A stretch of 64,000 bases of DNA from Cylicocyclus nassatus (lineage: Eukaryota > Nematoda > Chromadorea > Rhabditida > Strongylidae): positions 62,001 through 126,000 of the forward strand of contig CATQJL010000135.1 in the NCBI GenBank assembly GCA_958299035.1. Direction: 5' to 3'. Positions within the stretch are counted from its first letter, which is position 1. Each line of letters opens with the position of its first letter. This document shows positions 1 to 12,230 of this stretch, in pieces. The translations under genes were made by a program, and so were the position numbers. A model generated the notes under the pieces. The model saw only the letters and a list, made by a program, of their open reading frames with translations. It searched no databases and was not told where the DNA came from.

Positions 1-260
1 GTGTCAAGGCCTACGAAGGAGTGTCAAGGCTCACGAAGGAGTGTCAAGGCTCACGAAGGAGTGTCAAGGCCTACGAAGGAGAGTCAAGGCCTACGAAGGA
101 GTGTCAAGGCTCACGAAGGAGTGTCAAGGCTCACGAAGGAGTGTCAAGGCCTACGAAGGAGTGTCAAGGCTCACGAAGGAGTGTCAAGGCTCACGAAGGA
201 GTGTCAAGGCTCACGAAGGAGTGTCAAGGCTCACGAAGGAGTGTCAAGGCCTACGAAGGA

Positions 261-277
261 GTGTCAAGGCTCAAAGA
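261..277 (+). repeat. 17-bp monomer, first of many
   Basis: GTGTCAAGGCTCAAAGA equals a GAAAGA-type monomer, GTGTCAAGGCTCACGAAAGA, minus three bases (CGA or ACG), so it removes the CpG. It is most often preceded by a type B monomer. The 3-bp loss leaves reading phase unchanged. It is dense in domain I, sparse in domain II and intermediate in domain III. Confidence 0.92.
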
Positions 278-1414
278 GTGTCAAGGCTCACGAAGGAGTG
301 TCAAGGCTCACGAAGGAGTGTCAAGGCTCACGAAGGAGAGTCAAGGCTCACGAAGGAGTGTCAAGGTTCACGAAGGAGTGTCAAGGCTCACGAAGGAGTG
401 TCAAGGCTCACGAAGGAGTGTCAAGGCCTACGAAGGAGTGACAAGGCTCACGAAGGAGTGTCAAGGCCTACGAAGGAGTGTCAAGGCTCACGAAGGAGTG
501 TCAAGGCTCACGAAGGAGTGTCAAGGCTCACGAAGGAGTGTCAAGGCTCACGAAGGAGTGTCAAGGCTCACGAAGGAGTGTCAAGGCCTACGAAGGAGAG
601 TCAAGGCCTACGAAGGAGTGTCAAGGCTCACGAAGGAGTGTCAAGGCTCACGAAGGAGTGTCAAGGCCTACGAAGGAGTGTCAAGGCTCACGAAGGAGTG
701 TCAAGGCCCACGAAGGAGTGTCAAGGCTCACGAAGGAGTGTCAAGGCCTACGAAGGAGTGTCAAGGCTCACGAAGGAGTGTCAAGGCCTACGAAGGAGTG
801 TCAAGGCTCACGAAGGAGTGTCAAGGCCCACGAAGGAGTGTCAAGGCTCACGAAGGAGTGTCAAGGCCTACGAAGGAGTGTCAAGGCTCACGAAGGAGTG
901 TCAAGGCCTACGAAGGAGTGTCAAGGCTCAAAGAGTGTCAAGGCTCACGAAGGAGTGTCAAGGCTCACGAAGGAGTGTCAAGGCCTACGAAGGAGTGTCA
1001 AGGCTCACGAAGGAGTGTCAAGGCTCACGAAGAAGTGTCAAGGCTCACGAAAGAGTGTCAAGGCTCACGAAGGAGTGTCAAGGCTCACGAAGGAGTGTCA
1101 AGGCCTACGAAGGAGTGTCAAGGCTCACGAAGGAGTGTCAAGGCTCACGAAGGAGTGTCAAGGCCTACGAAGGAGTGTCAAGGCCTACGAAGGAGTGTCA
1201 AGGCCTACGAAGGAGTGTCAAGGCTCACGAAGGAGTGTCAAGGCTCACGAAGGAGTGTCAAGGCTCACGAAGGAGTGTCAAGGCCTACGAAGGAGTGTCA
1301 AGGCTCACGAAGGAGTGTCAAGGCCTACGAAGGAGTGTCAAGGCTCACGAAGGAGTGTCAAGGCTTACGAAGGAGTGTCAAGGCTCACGAAGGAGTGTCA
1401 AGGCTCACGAAGGA

Positions 1415-1436
1415 GTGTCAAGGCTCACGAAGGGGA
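1415..1436 (+). repeat. 22-bp monomer with two extra G
   Basis: A type A monomer ending GAAGGGGA instead of GAAGGA. Further copies start at 2951, 9652 and 11892, each inside a duplicated block, so one insertion event followed by copying explains all four. It is private to domain I. Confidence 0.92.
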
Positions 1437-3282
1437 GTGTCAAGGCCTACGAAGGAGAGTCAAGGCCTACGAAGGAGTGTCAAGGCTCACGAAGGAGTGT
1501 CAAGGCTCACGAAGGAGTGTCAAGGCCTACGAAGGAGTGTCAAGGCTCACGAAGGAGTGTCAAGGCTCACGAAGGAGTGTCAAGGCTCACGAAGGAGTGT
1601 CAAGGAATACGAAGGAGAGTCAAGGCCTACGAAGGAGTGTCAAGGCTCACGAAGGAGTGTCAAGGCTCACGAAGGAGTGTCAAGGCCTACGAAGGAGTGT
1701 CAAGGCTCACGAAGGAGTGTCAAGGCTCACGAAGGAGTGTCAAGGCTCAAGAAGGAGTGTCAAGGCTCACGAAGGAGTGTCAAGGCCTACGAAGGAGTGT
1801 CAAGGCTCAAAGAGTGTCAAGGCTCACGAAGGAGTGTCAAGGCTCACGAAGGAGTGTCAAGGCTCACGAAGGAGAGTCAAGGCTCACGAAGGAGTGTCAA
1901 GGCTCACGAAGGAGTGTCAAGGCTCACGAAGGAGTGTCAAGGCTCACGAAGGAGTGTCAAGGCCTACGAAGGAGTGACAAGGCTCACGAAGGAGTGTCAA
2001 GGCCTACGAAGGAGTGTCAAGGCTCACGAAGGAGTGTCAAGGCTCACGAAGGAGTGTCAAGGCTCACGAAGGAGTGTCAAGGCTCACGAAGGAGTGTCAA
2101 GGCTCACGAAGGAGTGTCAAGGCCTACGAAGGAGAGTCAAGGCCTACGAAGGAGTGTCAAGGCTCACGAAGGAGTGTCAAGGCTCACGAAGGAGTGTCAA
2201 GGCCTACGAAGGAGTGTCAAGGCTCACGAAGGAGTGTCAAGGCCCACGAAGGAGTGTCAAGGCTCACGAAGGAGTGTCAAGGCCTACGAAGGAGTGTCAA
2301 GGCTCACGAAGGAGTGTCAAGGCCTACGAAGGAGTGTCAAGGCTCACGAAGGAGTGTCAAGGCCCACGAAGGAGTGTCAAGGCTCACGAAGGAGTGTCAA
2401 GGCCTACGAAGGAGTGTCAAGGCTCACGAAGGAGTGTCAAGGCCTACGAAGGAGTGTCAAGGCTCAAAGAGTGTCAAGGCTCACGAAGGAGTGTCAAGGC
2501 TCACGAAGGAGTGTCAAGGCCTACGAAGGAGTGTCAAGGCTCACGAAGGAGTGTCAAGGCTCACGAAGAAGTGTCAAGGCTCACGAAAGAGTGTCAAGGC
2601 TCACGAAGGAGTGTCAAGGCTCACGAAGGAGTGTCAAGGCCTACGAAGGAGTGTCAAGGCTCACGAAGGAGTGTCAAGGCTCACGAAGGAGTGTCAAGGC
2701 CTACGAAGGAGTGTCAAGGCCTACGAAGGAGTGTCAAGGCCTACGAAGGAGTGTCAAGGCTCACGAAGGAGTGTCAAGGCTCACGAAGGAGTGTCAAGGC
2801 TCACGAAGGAGTGTCAAGGCCTACGAAGGAGTGTCAAGGCTCACGAAGGAGTGTCAAGGCCTACGAAGGAGTGTCAAGGCTCACGAAGGAGTGTCAAGGC
2901 TTACGAAGGAGTGTCAAGGCTCACGAAGGAGTGTCAAGGCTCACGAAGGAGTGTCAAGGCTCACGAAGGGGAGTGTCAAGGCCTACGAAGGAGAGTCAAG
3001 GCCTACGAAGGAGTGTCAAGGCTCACGAAGGAGTGTCAAGGCTCACGAAGGAGTGTCAAGGCCTACGAAGGAGTGTCAAGGCTCACGAAGGAGTGTCAAG
3101 GCCTACGAAGGAGTGTCAAGGCTCACGAAGGATGCCAAGGCCTACGAAGGAGTGTCAAGGCTCACGAAGGAGTGTCAAGGCTCACGAAGGAGTGTCAAGG
3201 CTCACGAAGGAGTGCCAAGGCTCACGAAGGAGTGTCAAGGCTCACGAAGGAGTGTCAAGGCCTACGAAGGAGTGTCAAGGCT

Positions 3283-3512
3283 CATGAAGGAGTGTCAAGG
3301 CCTACGAAGGAGTGTCAAGGCTCACGAAGGAGTGTCAAGGCTCACGAAGGAGAGTCAAGGCTCACGAAGGAGTGTCAAGGCTCACGAAGGAGTGTCAAGG
3401 CTCACGAAGGAGTGTCAAGGCTCACGAAGGAGTGTCAAGGCCTACGAAGGAGTGACAAGGCTCACGAAGGAGTGTCAAGGCTCACGAAGGAGTGTCAAGG
3501 CTCACGAAAGAG
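3283..3512 (+). repeat. CATG-GTGAC cassette, reference copy
   Basis: A CTCATGAAGG monomer is followed, usually 169 bp later, by a GTGAC monomer, then a type A and a GAAAGA monomer, then type B and GAGTC type B; a GAGTC type A monomer lies between the two marks. CATG/GTGAC pairs at 169 bp: 3283/3452, 4503/4672, 6431/6600, 12224/12393, 13444/13613, 15672/15841, 19457/19626, 22908/23077, 37701/37870, 41266/41435, 43375/43544, 45367/45536, 46246/46415, 47980/48149, 49712/49881, 51147/51316, 52463/52632, 53659/53828, 56943/57112, 57263/57432, 59596/59765. Altered spacing: 9984/10053 (69), 20754/20903 (149), 22071/22260 and 24245/24434 (189), 60693/60782 (89). CATG without a matching GTGAC: 15392, 54936, 56070, 58540. 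Confidence 0.88.
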
Positions 3513-3831
3513 TGTCAAGGCCTACGAAGGAGAGTCAAGGCCTACGAAGGAGTGTCAAGGCTCACGAAGGAGTGTCAAGGCCTACGAAGGAGTGTCAAGG
3601 CTCACGAAGGAGTGTCAAGGCCTACGAAGGAGTGTCAAGGCCTACGAAGGAGTGTCAAGGCTTACGAAGGAGTGTCAAGGCTCACGAAGGAGTGTCAAGG
3701 CCTACGAAGGAGTGTCAAGGCTCACGAAGGAGTGTCAAGGCTCACGAAGGAGTGTCAAGGCTCACGAAGGAGTGTCAAGGCTCACGAAGGAGTGTCAAGG
3801 CTCACGAAGGAGTGTCAAGGCTCACGAAGGA

Positions 3832-5482
3832 GTGTCAAGGCTCACGAAGGAGTGTCAAGGCTCACGAAGGAGTGTCAAGGCTCACGAAGGAGTGTCAAGG
3901 CCTACGAAGGAGTGTCAAGGCCTACGAAGGAGTGTCAAGGCCTACGAAGGAGTGTCAAGGCTCACGAAGGAGTGTCAAGGCTCACGAAGGAGTGTCAAGG
4001 CCTACGAAGGAGAGTCAAGGCCTACGAAGGAGTGTCAAGGCTCACGAAGGAGTGTCAAGGCTCACGAAGGAGTGTCAAGGCCTACGAAGGAGTGTCAAGG
4101 CTCACGAAGGAGTGTCAAGGCCTACGAAGGAGTGTCAAGGCTTACGAAGGAGTGTCAAGGCTCACGAAGGAGTGTCAAGGCCTACGAAGGAGTGTCAAGG
4201 CTCACGAAGGAGTGTCAAGGCTCACGAAGGAGTGTCAAGGCTCACGAAGGAGTGTCAAGGCTCACGAAGGAGTGTCAAGGCTCACGAAGGAGTGTCAAGG
4301 CTCACGAAGGAGTGTCAAGGCTCACGAAGGAGTGTCAAGGCTCACGAAGTAGTGTCAAGGCTCACGAAGGAGTGTCAAGGCTCACGAAGGAGTGTCAAGG
4401 CTCACGAAGGAGTGTCAAGGCTCACGAAGGAGTGTCAAGGCCCACGAAGGAGTGTCAAGGCTCACGAAGGAGTGTCAAGGCCTACGAAGGAGTGTCAAGG
4501 CTCATGAAGGAGTGTCAAGGCCTACGAAGGAGTGTCAAGGCTCACGAAGGAGTGTCAAGGCTCACGAAGGAGAGTCAAGGCTCACGAAGGAGTGTCAAGG
4601 CTCACGAAGGAGTGTCAAGGCTCACGAAGGAGTGTCAAGGCTCACGAAGGAGTGTCAAGGCCTACGAAGGAGTGACAAGGCTCACGAAGGAGTGTCAAGG
4701 CTCACGAAGGAGTGTCAAGGCTCACGAAAGAGTGTCAAGGCCTACGAAGGAGAGTCAAGGCCTACGAAGGAGTGTCAAGGCTCACGAAGGAGTGTCAAGG
4801 CCTACGAAGGAGTGTCAAGGCTCACGAAGGAGTGTCAAGGCCTACGAAGGAGTGTCAAGGCCTACGAAGGAGTGTCAAGGCTCACGAAGGAGTGTCAAGG
4901 CTCACGAAGGAGTGTCAAGGCTCACGAAGGAGTGTCAAGGCTCACGAAGGAGTGTCAAGGCCTACGAAGGAGTGTCAAGGCTCAAAGAGTGTCAAGGCTC
5001 ACGAAGGAGTGTCAAGGCTCACGAAGGAGTGTCAAGGCTCACGAAGGAGAGTCAAGGCTCACGAAGGAGTGTCAAGGCTCACGAAGGAGTGTCAAGGCTC
5101 ACGAAGGAGTGTCAAGGCTCACGAAGGAGTGTCAAGGCCTACGAAGGAGTGACAAGGCTCACGAAGGAGTGTCAAGGCTCACGAAGGAGTGTCAAGGCTC
5201 ACGAAAGAGTGTCAAGGCCTACGAAGGAGAGTCAAGGCCTACGAAGGAGTGTCAAGGCTCACGAAGGAGTGTCAAGGCCTACGAAGGAGTGTCAAGGCTC
5301 ACGAAGGAGTGTCAAGGCCTACGAAGGAGTGTCAAGGCTCACGAAGGAGTGTCAAGGCTCACGAAGGAGTGTCAAGGCCTACGAAGGAGTGTCAAGGCTC
5401 AAAGAGTGTCAAGGCTCACGAAGGAGTGTCAAGGCCTACGAAGGAGTGTCAAGGCTCAAAGAGTGTCAAGGCTCACGAAGGA
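3832..5482 (+). repeat. 1.65-kb block, copy 1 (partner at 5,760-7,410)
   Basis: Matches the following 5760-7410 at an offset of 1,928 bp. Markers: GAAGTA at 4350 and 6278, CATG at 4503 and 6431, GTGAC at 4672/5149 and 6600/7077, paired 17-bp monomers at 5389/5446 and 7317/7374. One difference is a GAG-type monomer reading CTTAC near 5940 where this copy has CCTAC. Confidence 0.85.
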
Positions 5483-5759
5483 GTGTCAAGGCCTACGAAG
5501 GAGTGTCAAGGCTCACGAAGGAGTGTCAAGGCCTACGAAGGAGTGTCAAGGCCTACGAAGGAGTGTCAAGGCTCACGAAGGAGTGTCAAGGCTCACGAAG
5601 GAGTGTCAAGGCTCACGAAGGAGTGTCAAGGCTCACGAAGGAGTGTCAAGGCCTACGAAGGAGTGTCAAGGCTCAAAGAGTGTCAAGGCTCACGAAGGAG
5701 TGTCAAGGCTCACGAAGGAGTGTCAAGGCTCACGAAGGAGAGTCAAGGCTCACGAAGGA

Positions 5760-7410
5760 GTGTCAAGGCTCACGAAGGAGTGTCAAGGCTCACGAAGGAG
5801 TGTCAAGGCTCACGAAGGAGTGTCAAGGCCTACGAAGGAGTGTCAAGGCCTACGAAGGAGTGTCAAGGCCTACGAAGGAGTGTCAAGGCTCACGAAGGAG
5901 TGTCAAGGCTCACGAAGGAGTGTCAAGGCCTACGAAGGAGAGTCAAGGCTTACGAAGGAGTGTCAAGGCTCACGAAGGAGTGTCAAGGCTCACGAAGGAG
6001 TGTCAAGGCCTACGAAGGAGTGTCAAGGCTCACGAAGGAGTGTCAAGGCCTACGAAGGAGTGTCAAGGCTTACGAAGGAGTGTCAAGGCTCACGAAGGAG
6101 TGTCAAGGCCTACGAAGGAGTGTCAAGGCTCACGAAGGAGTGTCAAGGCTCACGAAGGAGTGTCAAGGCTCACGAAGGAGTGTCAAGGCTCACGAAGGAG
6201 TGTCAAGGCTCACGAAGGAGTGTCAAGGCTCACGAAGGAGTGTCAAGGCTCACGAAGGAGTGTCAAGGCTCACGAAGTAGTGTCAAGGCTCACGAAGGAG
6301 TGTCAAGGCTCACGAAGGAGTGTCAAGGCTCACGAAGGAGTGTCAAGGCTCACGAAGGAGTGTCAAGGCCCACGAAGGAGTGTCAAGGCTCACGAAGGAG
6401 TGTCAAGGCCTACGAAGGAGTGTCAAGGCTCATGAAGGAGTGTCAAGGCCTACGAAGGAGTGTCAAGGCTCACGAAGGAGTGTCAAGGCTCACGAAGGAG
6501 AGTCAAGGCTCACGAAGGAGTGTCAAGGCTCACGAAGGAGTGTCAAGGCTCACGAAGGAGTGTCAAGGCTCACGAAGGAGTGTCAAGGCCTACGAAGGAG
6601 TGACAAGGCTCACGAAGGAGTGTCAAGGCTCACGAAGGAGTGTCAAGGCTCACGAAAGAGTGTCAAGGCCTACGAAGGAGAGTCAAGGCCTACGAAGGAG
6701 TGTCAAGGCTCACGAAGGAGTGTCAAGGCCTACGAAGGAGTGTCAAGGCTCACGAAGGAGTGTCAAGGCCTACGAAGGAGTGTCAAGGCCTACGAAGGAG
6801 TGTCAAGGCTCACGAAGGAGTGTCAAGGCTCACGAAGGAGTGTCAAGGCTCACGAAGGAGTGTCAAGGCTCACGAAGGAGTGTCAAGGCCTACGAAGGAG
6901 TGTCAAGGCTCAAAGAGTGTCAAGGCTCACGAAGGAGTGTCAAGGCTCACGAAGGAGTGTCAAGGCTCACGAAGGAGAGTCAAGGCTCACGAAGGAGTGT
7001 CAAGGCTCACGAAGGAGTGTCAAGGCTCACGAAGGAGTGTCAAGGCTCACGAAGGAGTGTCAAGGCCTACGAAGGAGTGACAAGGCTCACGAAGGAGTGT
7101 CAAGGCTCACGAAGGAGTGTCAAGGCTCACGAAAGAGTGTCAAGGCCTACGAAGGAGAGTCAAGGCCTACGAAGGAGTGTCAAGGCTCACGAAGGAGTGT
7201 CAAGGCCTACGAAGGAGTGTCAAGGCTCACGAAGGAGTGTCAAGGCCTACGAAGGAGTGTCAAGGCTCACGAAGGAGTGTCAAGGCTCACGAAGGAGTGT
7301 CAAGGCCTACGAAGGAGTGTCAAGGCTCAAAGAGTGTCAAGGCTCACGAAGGAGTGTCAAGGCCTACGAAGGAGTGTCAAGGCTCAAAGAGTGTCAAGGC
7401 TCACGAAGGA
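5760..7410 (+). repeat. 1.65-kb block, copy 2 (partner at 3,832-5,482)
   Basis: Second copy at offset 1,928 bp. It overlaps the end of the 3.5-kb block and runs into the first 805-bp HOR copy, so duplications of different ages are nested here. Confidence 0.85.
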
Positions 7411-9571
7411 GTGTCAAGGCTCACGAAGGAGTGTCAAGGCCTACGAAGGAGTGTCAAGGCCTACGAAGGAGTGTCAAGGCTCAAAGAGTGTCAAGGCTCA
7501 CGAAGGAGTGTCAAGGCTCACGAAGGAGTGTCAAGGCCTACGAAGGAGTGTCAAGGCTCACGAAGGAGTGTCAAGGCTCACGAAGGAGTGTCAAGGCTCA
7601 CGAAGGAGTGTCAAGGCCTACGAAGGAGTGTCAAGGCTCAAAGAGTGTCAAGGCTCACGAAGGAGTGTCAAGGCTCACGAAGGAGTGTCAAGGCTCACGA
7701 AGGAGTGTCAAGGCCTACGAAGGAGTGTCAAGGCTCAAAGAGTGTCAAGGCTCACGAAGGAGTGTCAAGGCTCACGAAGGAGTGTCAAGGCTCACGAAGG
7801 AGAGTCAAGGCTCACGAAGGAGTGTCAAGGCTCACGAAGGAGTGTCAAGGCTCACGAAGGAGTGTCAAGGCGCACGAAGGAGTGTCAAGGCTCACGAAGG
7901 AGTGTCAAGGCTCACGAAGGAGTGTCAAGGCTCACGAAAGAGTGTCAAGGCCTACGAAGGAGAGTCAAGGCCTACGAAGGAGTGTCAAGGCTCACGAAGG
8001 AGTGTCAAGGCCTACGAAGGAGTGTCAAGGCTCACGAAGGAGTGTCAAGGCCTACGAAGGAGTGTCAAGGCTCACGAAGGAGTGTCAAGGCTCACGAAGG
8101 AGTGTCAAGGCCTACGAAGGAGTGTCAAGGCTCAAAGAGTGTCAAGGCTCACGAAGGAGTGTCAAGGCCTACGAAGGAGTGTCAAGGCTCAAAGAGTGTC
8201 AAGGCTCACGAAGGAGTGTCAAGGCTCACGAAGGAGTGTCAAGGCCTACGAAGGAGTGTCAAGGCCTACGAAGGAGTGTCAAGGCTCAAAGAGTGTCAAG
8301 GCTCACGAAGGAGTGTCAAGGCTCACGAAGGAGTGTCAAGGCCTACGAAGGAGTGTCAAGGCTCACGAAGGAGTGTCAAGGCTCACGAAGGAGTGTCAAG
8401 GCTCACGAAGGAGTGTCAAGGCCTACGAAGGAGTGTCAAGGCTCAAAGAGTGTCAAGGCTCACGAAGGAGTGTCAAGGCTCACGAAGGAGTGTCAAGGCT
8501 CACGAAGGAGTGTCAAGGCCTACGAAGGAGTGTCAAGGCTCAAAGAGTGTCAAGGCTCACGAAGGAGTGTCAAGGCTCACGAAGGAGTGTCAAGGCTCAC
8601 GAAGGAGAGTCAAGGCTCACGAAGGAGTGTCAAGGCTCACGAAGGAGTGTCAAGGCTCACGAAGGAGTGTCAAGGCTCACGAAGGAGTGTCAAGGCTCAC
8701 GAAGGAGTGTCAAGGCCTACGAAGGAGTGTCAAGGCTCACGAAGGAGTGTCAAGGCCTACGAAGGAGAGTCAAGGCCTACGAAGGAGTGTCAAGGCTCAC
8801 GAAGGAGTGTCAAGGCCTACGAAGGAGTGTCAAGGCTCACGAAGGAGTGTCAAGGCCTACGAAGGAGTGTCAAGGCTCACGAAGGAGTGTCAAGGCTCAC
8901 GAAGGAGTGTCAAGGCCTACGAAGGAGTGTCAAGGCTCAAAGAGTGTCAAGGCTCACGAAGGAGTGTCAAGGCCTACGAAGGAGTGTCAAGGCTCAAAGA
9001 GTGTCAAGGCTCACGAAGGAGTGTCAAGGCTCACGAAGGAGTGTCAAGGCCTACGAAGGAGTGTCAAGGCCTACGAAGGAGTGTCAAGGCTCAAAGAGTG
9101 TCAAGGCTCACGAAGGAGTGTCAAGGCTCACGAAGGAGTGTCAAGGCCTACGAAGGAGTGTCAAGGCTCACGAAGGAGTGTCAAGGCTCACGAAGGAGTG
9201 TCAAGGCTCACGAAGGAGTGTCAAGGCCTACGAAGGAGTGTCAAGGCTCAAAGAGTGTCAAGGCTCACGAAGGAGTGTCAAGGCTCACGAAGGAGTGTCA
9301 AGGCTCACGAAGGAGTGTCAAGGCCTACGAAGGAGTGTCAAGGCTCAAAGAGTGTCAAGGCTCACGAAGGAGTGTCAAGGCTCACGAAGGAGTGTCAAGG
9401 CTCACGAAGGAGAGTCAAGGCTCACGAAGGAGTGTCAAGGCTCACGAAGGAGTGTCAAGGCTCACGAAGGAGTGTCAAGGCTCACGAAGGAGTGTCAAGG
9501 CTCACGAAGGAGTGTCAAGGCCTACGAAGGAGTGTCAAGGCTCACGAAGGAGTGTCAAGGCCTACGAAGGA
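7157..9571 (+). repeat. 805-bp HOR in three direct copies
   Basis: Copies at 7157-7961, 7962-8766 and 8767-9571. Each has 41 monomers: 36 of 20 bp and five of 17 bp (720 + 85 = 805). Each begins at a GAGTC type B monomer. The 17-bp CTCAAAG signature falls at 7326, 7384, 7480, 7637 and 7734 in copy 1, at +805 in copy 2 and +1,610 in copy 3. The last few monomers of copy 1 differ (GCGCAC near 7870, a GAAAGA monomer near 7940). Related copies begin near 11007 and 16398. This is the clearest short HOR in the window. Confidence 0.93.
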
Positions 9572-9990
9572 GTGTCAAGGCTCACGAAGGAGTGTCAAGG
9601 CTTACGAAGGAGTGTCAAGGCTCACGAAGGAGTGTCAAGGCTCACGAAGGAGTGTCAAGGCTCACGAAGGGGAGTGTCAAGGCCTACGAAGGAGAGTCAA
9701 GGCCTACGAAGGAGTGTCAAGGCTCACGAAGGAGTGTCAAGGCTCACGAAGGAGTGTCAAGGCCTACGAAGGAGTGTCAAGGCTCACGAAGGAGTGTCAA
9801 GGCCTACGAAGGAGTGTCAAGGCTCACGAAGGATGCCAAGGCCTACGAAGGAGTGTCAAGGCTCACGAAGGAGTGTCAAGGCTCACGAAGGAGTGTCAAG
9901 GCTCACGAAGGAGTGCCAAGGCTCACGAAGGAGTGTCAAGGCTCACGAAGGAGTGTCAAGGCCTACGAAGGAGTGTCAAGGCTCATGAAG
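8727..9990 (+). repeat. 1.2-kb block, copy 1 (partner at 10,967-12,230)
   Basis: Matches 10967-12230 at an offset of 2,240 bp. It takes in the third 805-bp HOR copy, the 22-bp monomer (9652 and 11892), the 19-bp TGCC monomer (about 9835 and 12075) and CATG (9984 and 12224). The match ends at the monomer after CATG. Confidence 0.87.
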
Positions 9991-10966
9991 GAGTGTCAAG
10001 GCTCACGAAGGAGTGTCAAGGCTCACGAAGGAGTGTCAAGGCCTACGAAGGAGTGACAAGGCTCACGAAGGAGTGTCAAGGCTCACGAAGGAGTGTCAAG
10101 GCTCACGAAAGAGTGTCAAGGCCTACGAAGGAGAGTCAAGGCCTACGAAGGAGTGTCAAGGCTCACGAAGGAGTGTCAAGGCCTACGAAGGAGTGTCAAG
10201 GCTCACGAAGGAGTGTCAAGGCCTACGAAGGAGTGTCAAGGCCTACGAAGGAGTGTCAAGGCTCACGAAGGAGTGTCAAGGCTCACGAAGGAGTGTCAAG
10301 GCTCACGAAGGAGTGTCAAGGCTCACGAAGGAGTGTCAAGGCCTACGAAGGAGTGTCAAGGCTCAAAGAGTGTCAAGGCTCACGAAGGAGTGTCAAGGCT
10401 CACGAAGGAGTGTCAAGGCTCACGAAGGAGAGTCAAGGCTCACGAAGGAGTGTCAAGGCTCACGAAGGAGTGTCAAGGCTCACGAAGGAGTGTCAAGGCT
10501 CACGAAGGAGTGTCAAGGCCTACGAAGGAGTGACAAGGCTCACGAAGGAGTGTCAAGGCTCACGAAGGAGTGTCAAGGCTCACGAAAGAGTGTCAAGGCC
10601 TACGAAGGAGAGTCAAGGCCTACGAAGGAGTGTCAAGGCTCACGAAGGAGTGTCAAGGCCTACGAAGGAGTGTCAAGGCTCACGAAGGAGTGTCAAGGCC
10701 TACGAAGGAGTGTCAAGGCTCACGAAGGAGTGTCAAGGCTCACGAAGGAGTGTCAAGGCCTACGAAGGAGTGTCAAGGCTCAAAGAGTGTCAAGGCTCAC
10801 GAAGGAGTGTCAAGGCTCACGAAGGAGTGTCAAGGCTCACGAAGGAGAGTCAAGGCTCACGAAGGAGTGTCAAGGCTCACGAAGGAGTGTCAAGGCTCAC
10901 GAAGGAGTGTCAAGGCGCACGAAGGAGTGTCAAGGCTCACGAAGGAGTGTCAAGGCTCACGAAGGA

Positions 10967-12230
10967 GTGTCAAGGCTCACGAAAGAGTGTCAAGGCCTAC
11001 GAAGGAGAGTCAAGGCCTACGAAGGAGTGTCAAGGCTCACGAAGGAGTGTCAAGGCCTACGAAGGAGTGTCAAGGCTCACGAAGGAGTGTCAAGGCCTAC
11101 GAAGGAGTGTCAAGGCTCACGAAGGAGTGTCAAGGCTCACGAAGGAGTGTCAAGGCCTACGAAGGAGTGTCAAGGCTCAAAGAGTGTCAAGGCTCACGAA
11201 GGAGTGTCAAGGCCTACGAAGGAGTGTCAAGGCTCAAAGAGTGTCAAGGCTCACGAAGGAGTGTCAAGGCTCACGAAGGAGTGTCAAGGCCTACGAAGGA
11301 GTGTCAAGGCCTACGAAGGAGTGTCAAGGCTCAAAGAGCGTCAAGGCTCACGAAGGAGTGTCAAGGCTCACGAAGGAGTGTCAAGGCCTACGAAGGAGTG
11401 TCAAGGCTCACGAAGGAGTGTCAAGGCTCACGAAGGAGTGTCAAGGCTCACGAAGGAGTGTCAAGGCCTACGAAGGAGTGTCAAGGCTCAAAGAGTGTCA
11501 AGGCTCACGAAGGAGTGTCAAGGCTCACGAAGGAGTGTCAAGGCTCACGAAGGAGTGTCAAGGCCTACGAAGGAGTGTCAAGGCTCAAAGAGTGTCAAGG
11601 CTCACGAAGGAGTGTCAAGGCTCACGAAGGAGTGTCAAGGCTCACGAAGGAGAGTCAAGGCTCACGAAGGAGTGTCAAGGCTCACGAAGGAGTGTCAAGG
11701 CTCACGAAGGAGTGTCAAGGCTCACGAAGGAGTGTCAAGGCTCACGAAGGAGTGTCAAGGCCTACGAAGGAGTGTCAAGGCTCACGAAGGAGTGTCAAGG
11801 CCTACGAAGGAGTGTCAAGGCTCACGAAGGAGTGTCAAGGCTTACGAAGGAGTGTCAAGGCTCACGAAGGAGTGTCAAGGCTCACGAAGGAGTGTCAAGG
11901 CTCACGAAGGGGAGTGTCAAGGCCTACGAAGGAGAGTCAAGGCCTACGAAGGAGTGTCAAGGCTCACGAAGGAGTGTCAAGGCTCACGAAGGAGTGTCAA
12001 GGCCTACGAAGGAGTGTCAAGGCTCACGAAGGAGTGTCAAGGCCTACGAAGGAGTGTCAAGGCTCACGAAGGATGCCAAGGCCTACGAAGGAGTGTCAAG
12101 GCTCACGAAGGAGTGTCAAGGCTCACGAAGGAGTGTCAAGGCTCACGAAGGAGTGCCAAGGCTCACGAAGGAGTGTCAAGGCTCACGAAGGAGTGTCAAG
12201 GCCTACGAAGGAGTGTCAAGGCTCATGAAG
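10967..12230 (+). repeat. 1.2-kb block, copy 2 (partner at 8,727-9,990)
   Basis: Second copy at offset 2,240 bp and the fourth occurrence of the 805-bp HOR (from 11007). A private change makes the monomer after one 17-bp unit start GCGTC near 11,339 instead of GTGTC. Confidence 0.87.

Larger units (their letters stand above)
1..3092 (+). repeat. 1,536-bp HOR in two direct copies
   Basis: Copy 1 is about 1-1536 and copy 2 about 1537-3092 (slightly overrunning); copy 1 may begin left of the window. Shared markers at offset 1,536: GTGAC at 438 and 1974, the 17-bp monomer at 261 and 1797, the GAAGAA/GAAAGA pair near 1030 and 2566, and the 22-bp monomer at 1415 and 2951. Copy 2 has private changes, including GGAATACG near 1605 and CTCAAGAAGG near 1746. 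Confidence 0.9.
2751..6279 (+). repeat. 3.5-kb block, copy 1 (partner at 11,692-15,220)
   Basis: The order of monomer variants matches 11692-15220 at a constant offset of 8,941 bp. It covers the 22-bp monomer, the 19-bp TGCC monomer, CATG at 3283, GTGAC at 3452, 4672 and 5149, the run of 17-bp monomers, and ends at a GAAGTA monomer (6278). The match is lost one monomer later, where the partner lacks a type A unit. The copies lie 8.9 kb apart, so this is a dispersed segmental duplication within the array. Confidence 0.88.

Noticed and set aside
1597..1616. GGAATACG monomer as an inserted foreign motif
   Set aside because: It differs from the consensus by a few substitutions within one 20-bp unit and keeps length and phase, so it is an ordinary point variant.
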